From Tamarix chinensis (lineage: Eukaryota; Streptophyta; Magnoliopsida; Caryophyllales; Tamaricaceae): a stretch of DNA of 64,000 bases. Below, piece after piece: positions 63,555 through 64,000 of this stretch. The translations under genes were made by a program, and so were the position numbers. Every line of letters begins with the position of its first letter. Within the stretch, counting starts at the first letter, position 1. Where the stretch lies: positions 128,763,122 through 128,827,121 of the forward strand of contig CM060172.1 of NCBI GenBank assembly GCA_030549775.1. Direction: 5' to 3'. The notes beneath the pieces are model-generated. The model was not told the DNA's origin and did no database searches. It worked only from the letters and a program-made list of their open reading frames with translations.

Positions 63555-63889
63555 TGGCGGTAATACCCCCAAGTTTTCGGTTTTAATTCTCTCGCTTCCG
63601 CTAAACCTTTTGATTTAAACGAAATTTTTCAGTAGTGAAATTTGGGGGTGTTACAGGTCTCACCTAAATGAAGGAAGAACTAAAAATTAGATTCCCTCTT
63701 ACTAAAAATACTATTATTTACAAATTTATTCTAAGAACAGGTTTTTGATAAAATAATAACATATTAATAATAAATACATTAACTAATTACTAACTTTGTA
63801 AAGATATAGGAAATAATAGTAATATTATAAAAATTAATAATATAAGGTTGAAGACTTTACCCTAATAACAACAACAATAATAATACCAT

Positions 63890-63951
63890 AAACCTAGAGT
63901 AAAATAAAATAGGGTTTTTGGCCCTACTTTGAAATAGTAAGAATACTATTA

Positions 63952-64000
<49 letters not shown>
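63890..64000. repeat. (AAT)n microsatellite at window end
   Basis: An uninterrupted AAT run from about 63953 to the window end, corresponding to the AAT-rich block of the family-B solo LTR. Confidence 0.85.

Larger units (their letters stand above)
59724..63655 (+). mobile_element. Family B LTR, plus orientation (about 3.9 kb)
   Basis: The 3' end reads GAAATTTTTCAGTAGTGAAATTTGGGGGTGTTACA-like sequence ending at 63655. The head (TGATCCTAATCCTAATTTCC at 59724) aligns with the inverse of the end of the solo LTR at 27528 through AATTATGGC(C)AAATAA. The flanks (GAGCA and GGTCT) do not match, so either the exact start is off or the copy has lost its edge. No internal region. Contents: GC/CT-rich tract, TATA box, leader with splice-donor motif, telobox-like minisatellite, cassettes (62645-62985) and 46-nt hairpin. 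Confidence 0.75.
51494..64000 (-). mobile_element. Outer family B LTR, minus orientation, interrupted twice
   Basis: Segments 51494-52117, 57239-59723 and 63656-64000 together follow the order of the family-B solo LTR at 23035-27528. Order: TGTAACACCCCAAATTTTAC start, 46-nt hairpin (51578-51623), GCGTACTGAGTAAGGTAACC-type block (52033-52060), cassettes (57345-57725), telobox-like repeats (58490-59255), GGTCAAC repeats (59319-59446), a CTTACCTAAAATGAC block (59694-59708), then (AAT)n at the window end. Its far end, target duplication and any internal region lie outside the window. Confidence 0.75.

Noticed and set aside
59719..63660. Target duplication for the plus-strand family-B LTR
   Set aside because: GAGCA and GGTCT do not match, and the left edge is ambiguous within CATGATCCTAATCC.

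Overview
The window comes from a flowering-plant nuclear genome. It is AT-rich and dominated by nested LTR retrotransposons whose termini and tRNA-iMet primer site are of plant type. It also carries an Ac-like hAT transposon, a small hAT MITE and one plant-type AT-hook protein gene with a 5'-UTR intron. I cannot name the species. I see no bacterial features, no CRISPR array, no rRNA and no tRNA gene.

Layout. 1-4868: 3' part of a long Ty3-type LTR (called family C here). 4869-6973: AT-rich spacer with a duplicated segment of about 630 bp. 6974-about 23013: a non-autonomous gag-only retrotransposon of family A (TR-GAG type) with LTRs of about 4.9 kb, a 63-bp tandem array at the primer-binding site and an intact 353-aa Gag. 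Its 3' LTR is split by a 5.3-kb hAT element (14599-19929, 8-bp TSD) that holds a broken transposase and what looks like a captured heavy-metal-associated (HMA) gene fragment. About 23014-29284: a second family-A fragment split by a family-B solo LTR (23035-27528, TSD TGCTC). 29285-31727: AT-rich, no gene recognised. 31728-about 35990: decayed Ty3/gypsy element on the minus strand (gag, RT, RNase H, integrase).

About 36000-43180 is the only gene-like island. The AT-hook gene lies on the minus strand, with its CDS at 38027-38527 and probable 5' leader reaching about 39960. 43183-45736: solo LTR of family D (TSD TTAAG). 45854-46106: hAT MITE. 48197-48355: GC-rich island of unknown nature. About 48640-50800: decayed Athila/Tat-type gag-protease on the plus strand, cut by a family-C LTR start (50878). 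That LTR is cut by a minus-oriented family-B LTR (51494 to beyond the window end), which in turn holds a family-A solo LTR (52118-57238, TSD CATAC) and a plus-oriented family-B LTR (59724-63655). This gives four levels of nesting.

Families A and B differ over much of their length but share a terminal 46-nt hairpin of constant length. Families A, B and, more weakly, C share a repeated CCACCGGC-ATAATAGTGG cassette. A and B use GGGGGTGTTACA-like ends. This suggests modular exchange or common descent. The most unusual signals are the 63-bp array pairing tRNA-3'-end-like and primer-site-like sequence with a compensatory change, the shared 46-nt hairpin, an intact gag between LTRs that look about 10% diverged, and host HMA exons on the transposase strand inside the hAT element. 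All alignments and counts were made by eye.
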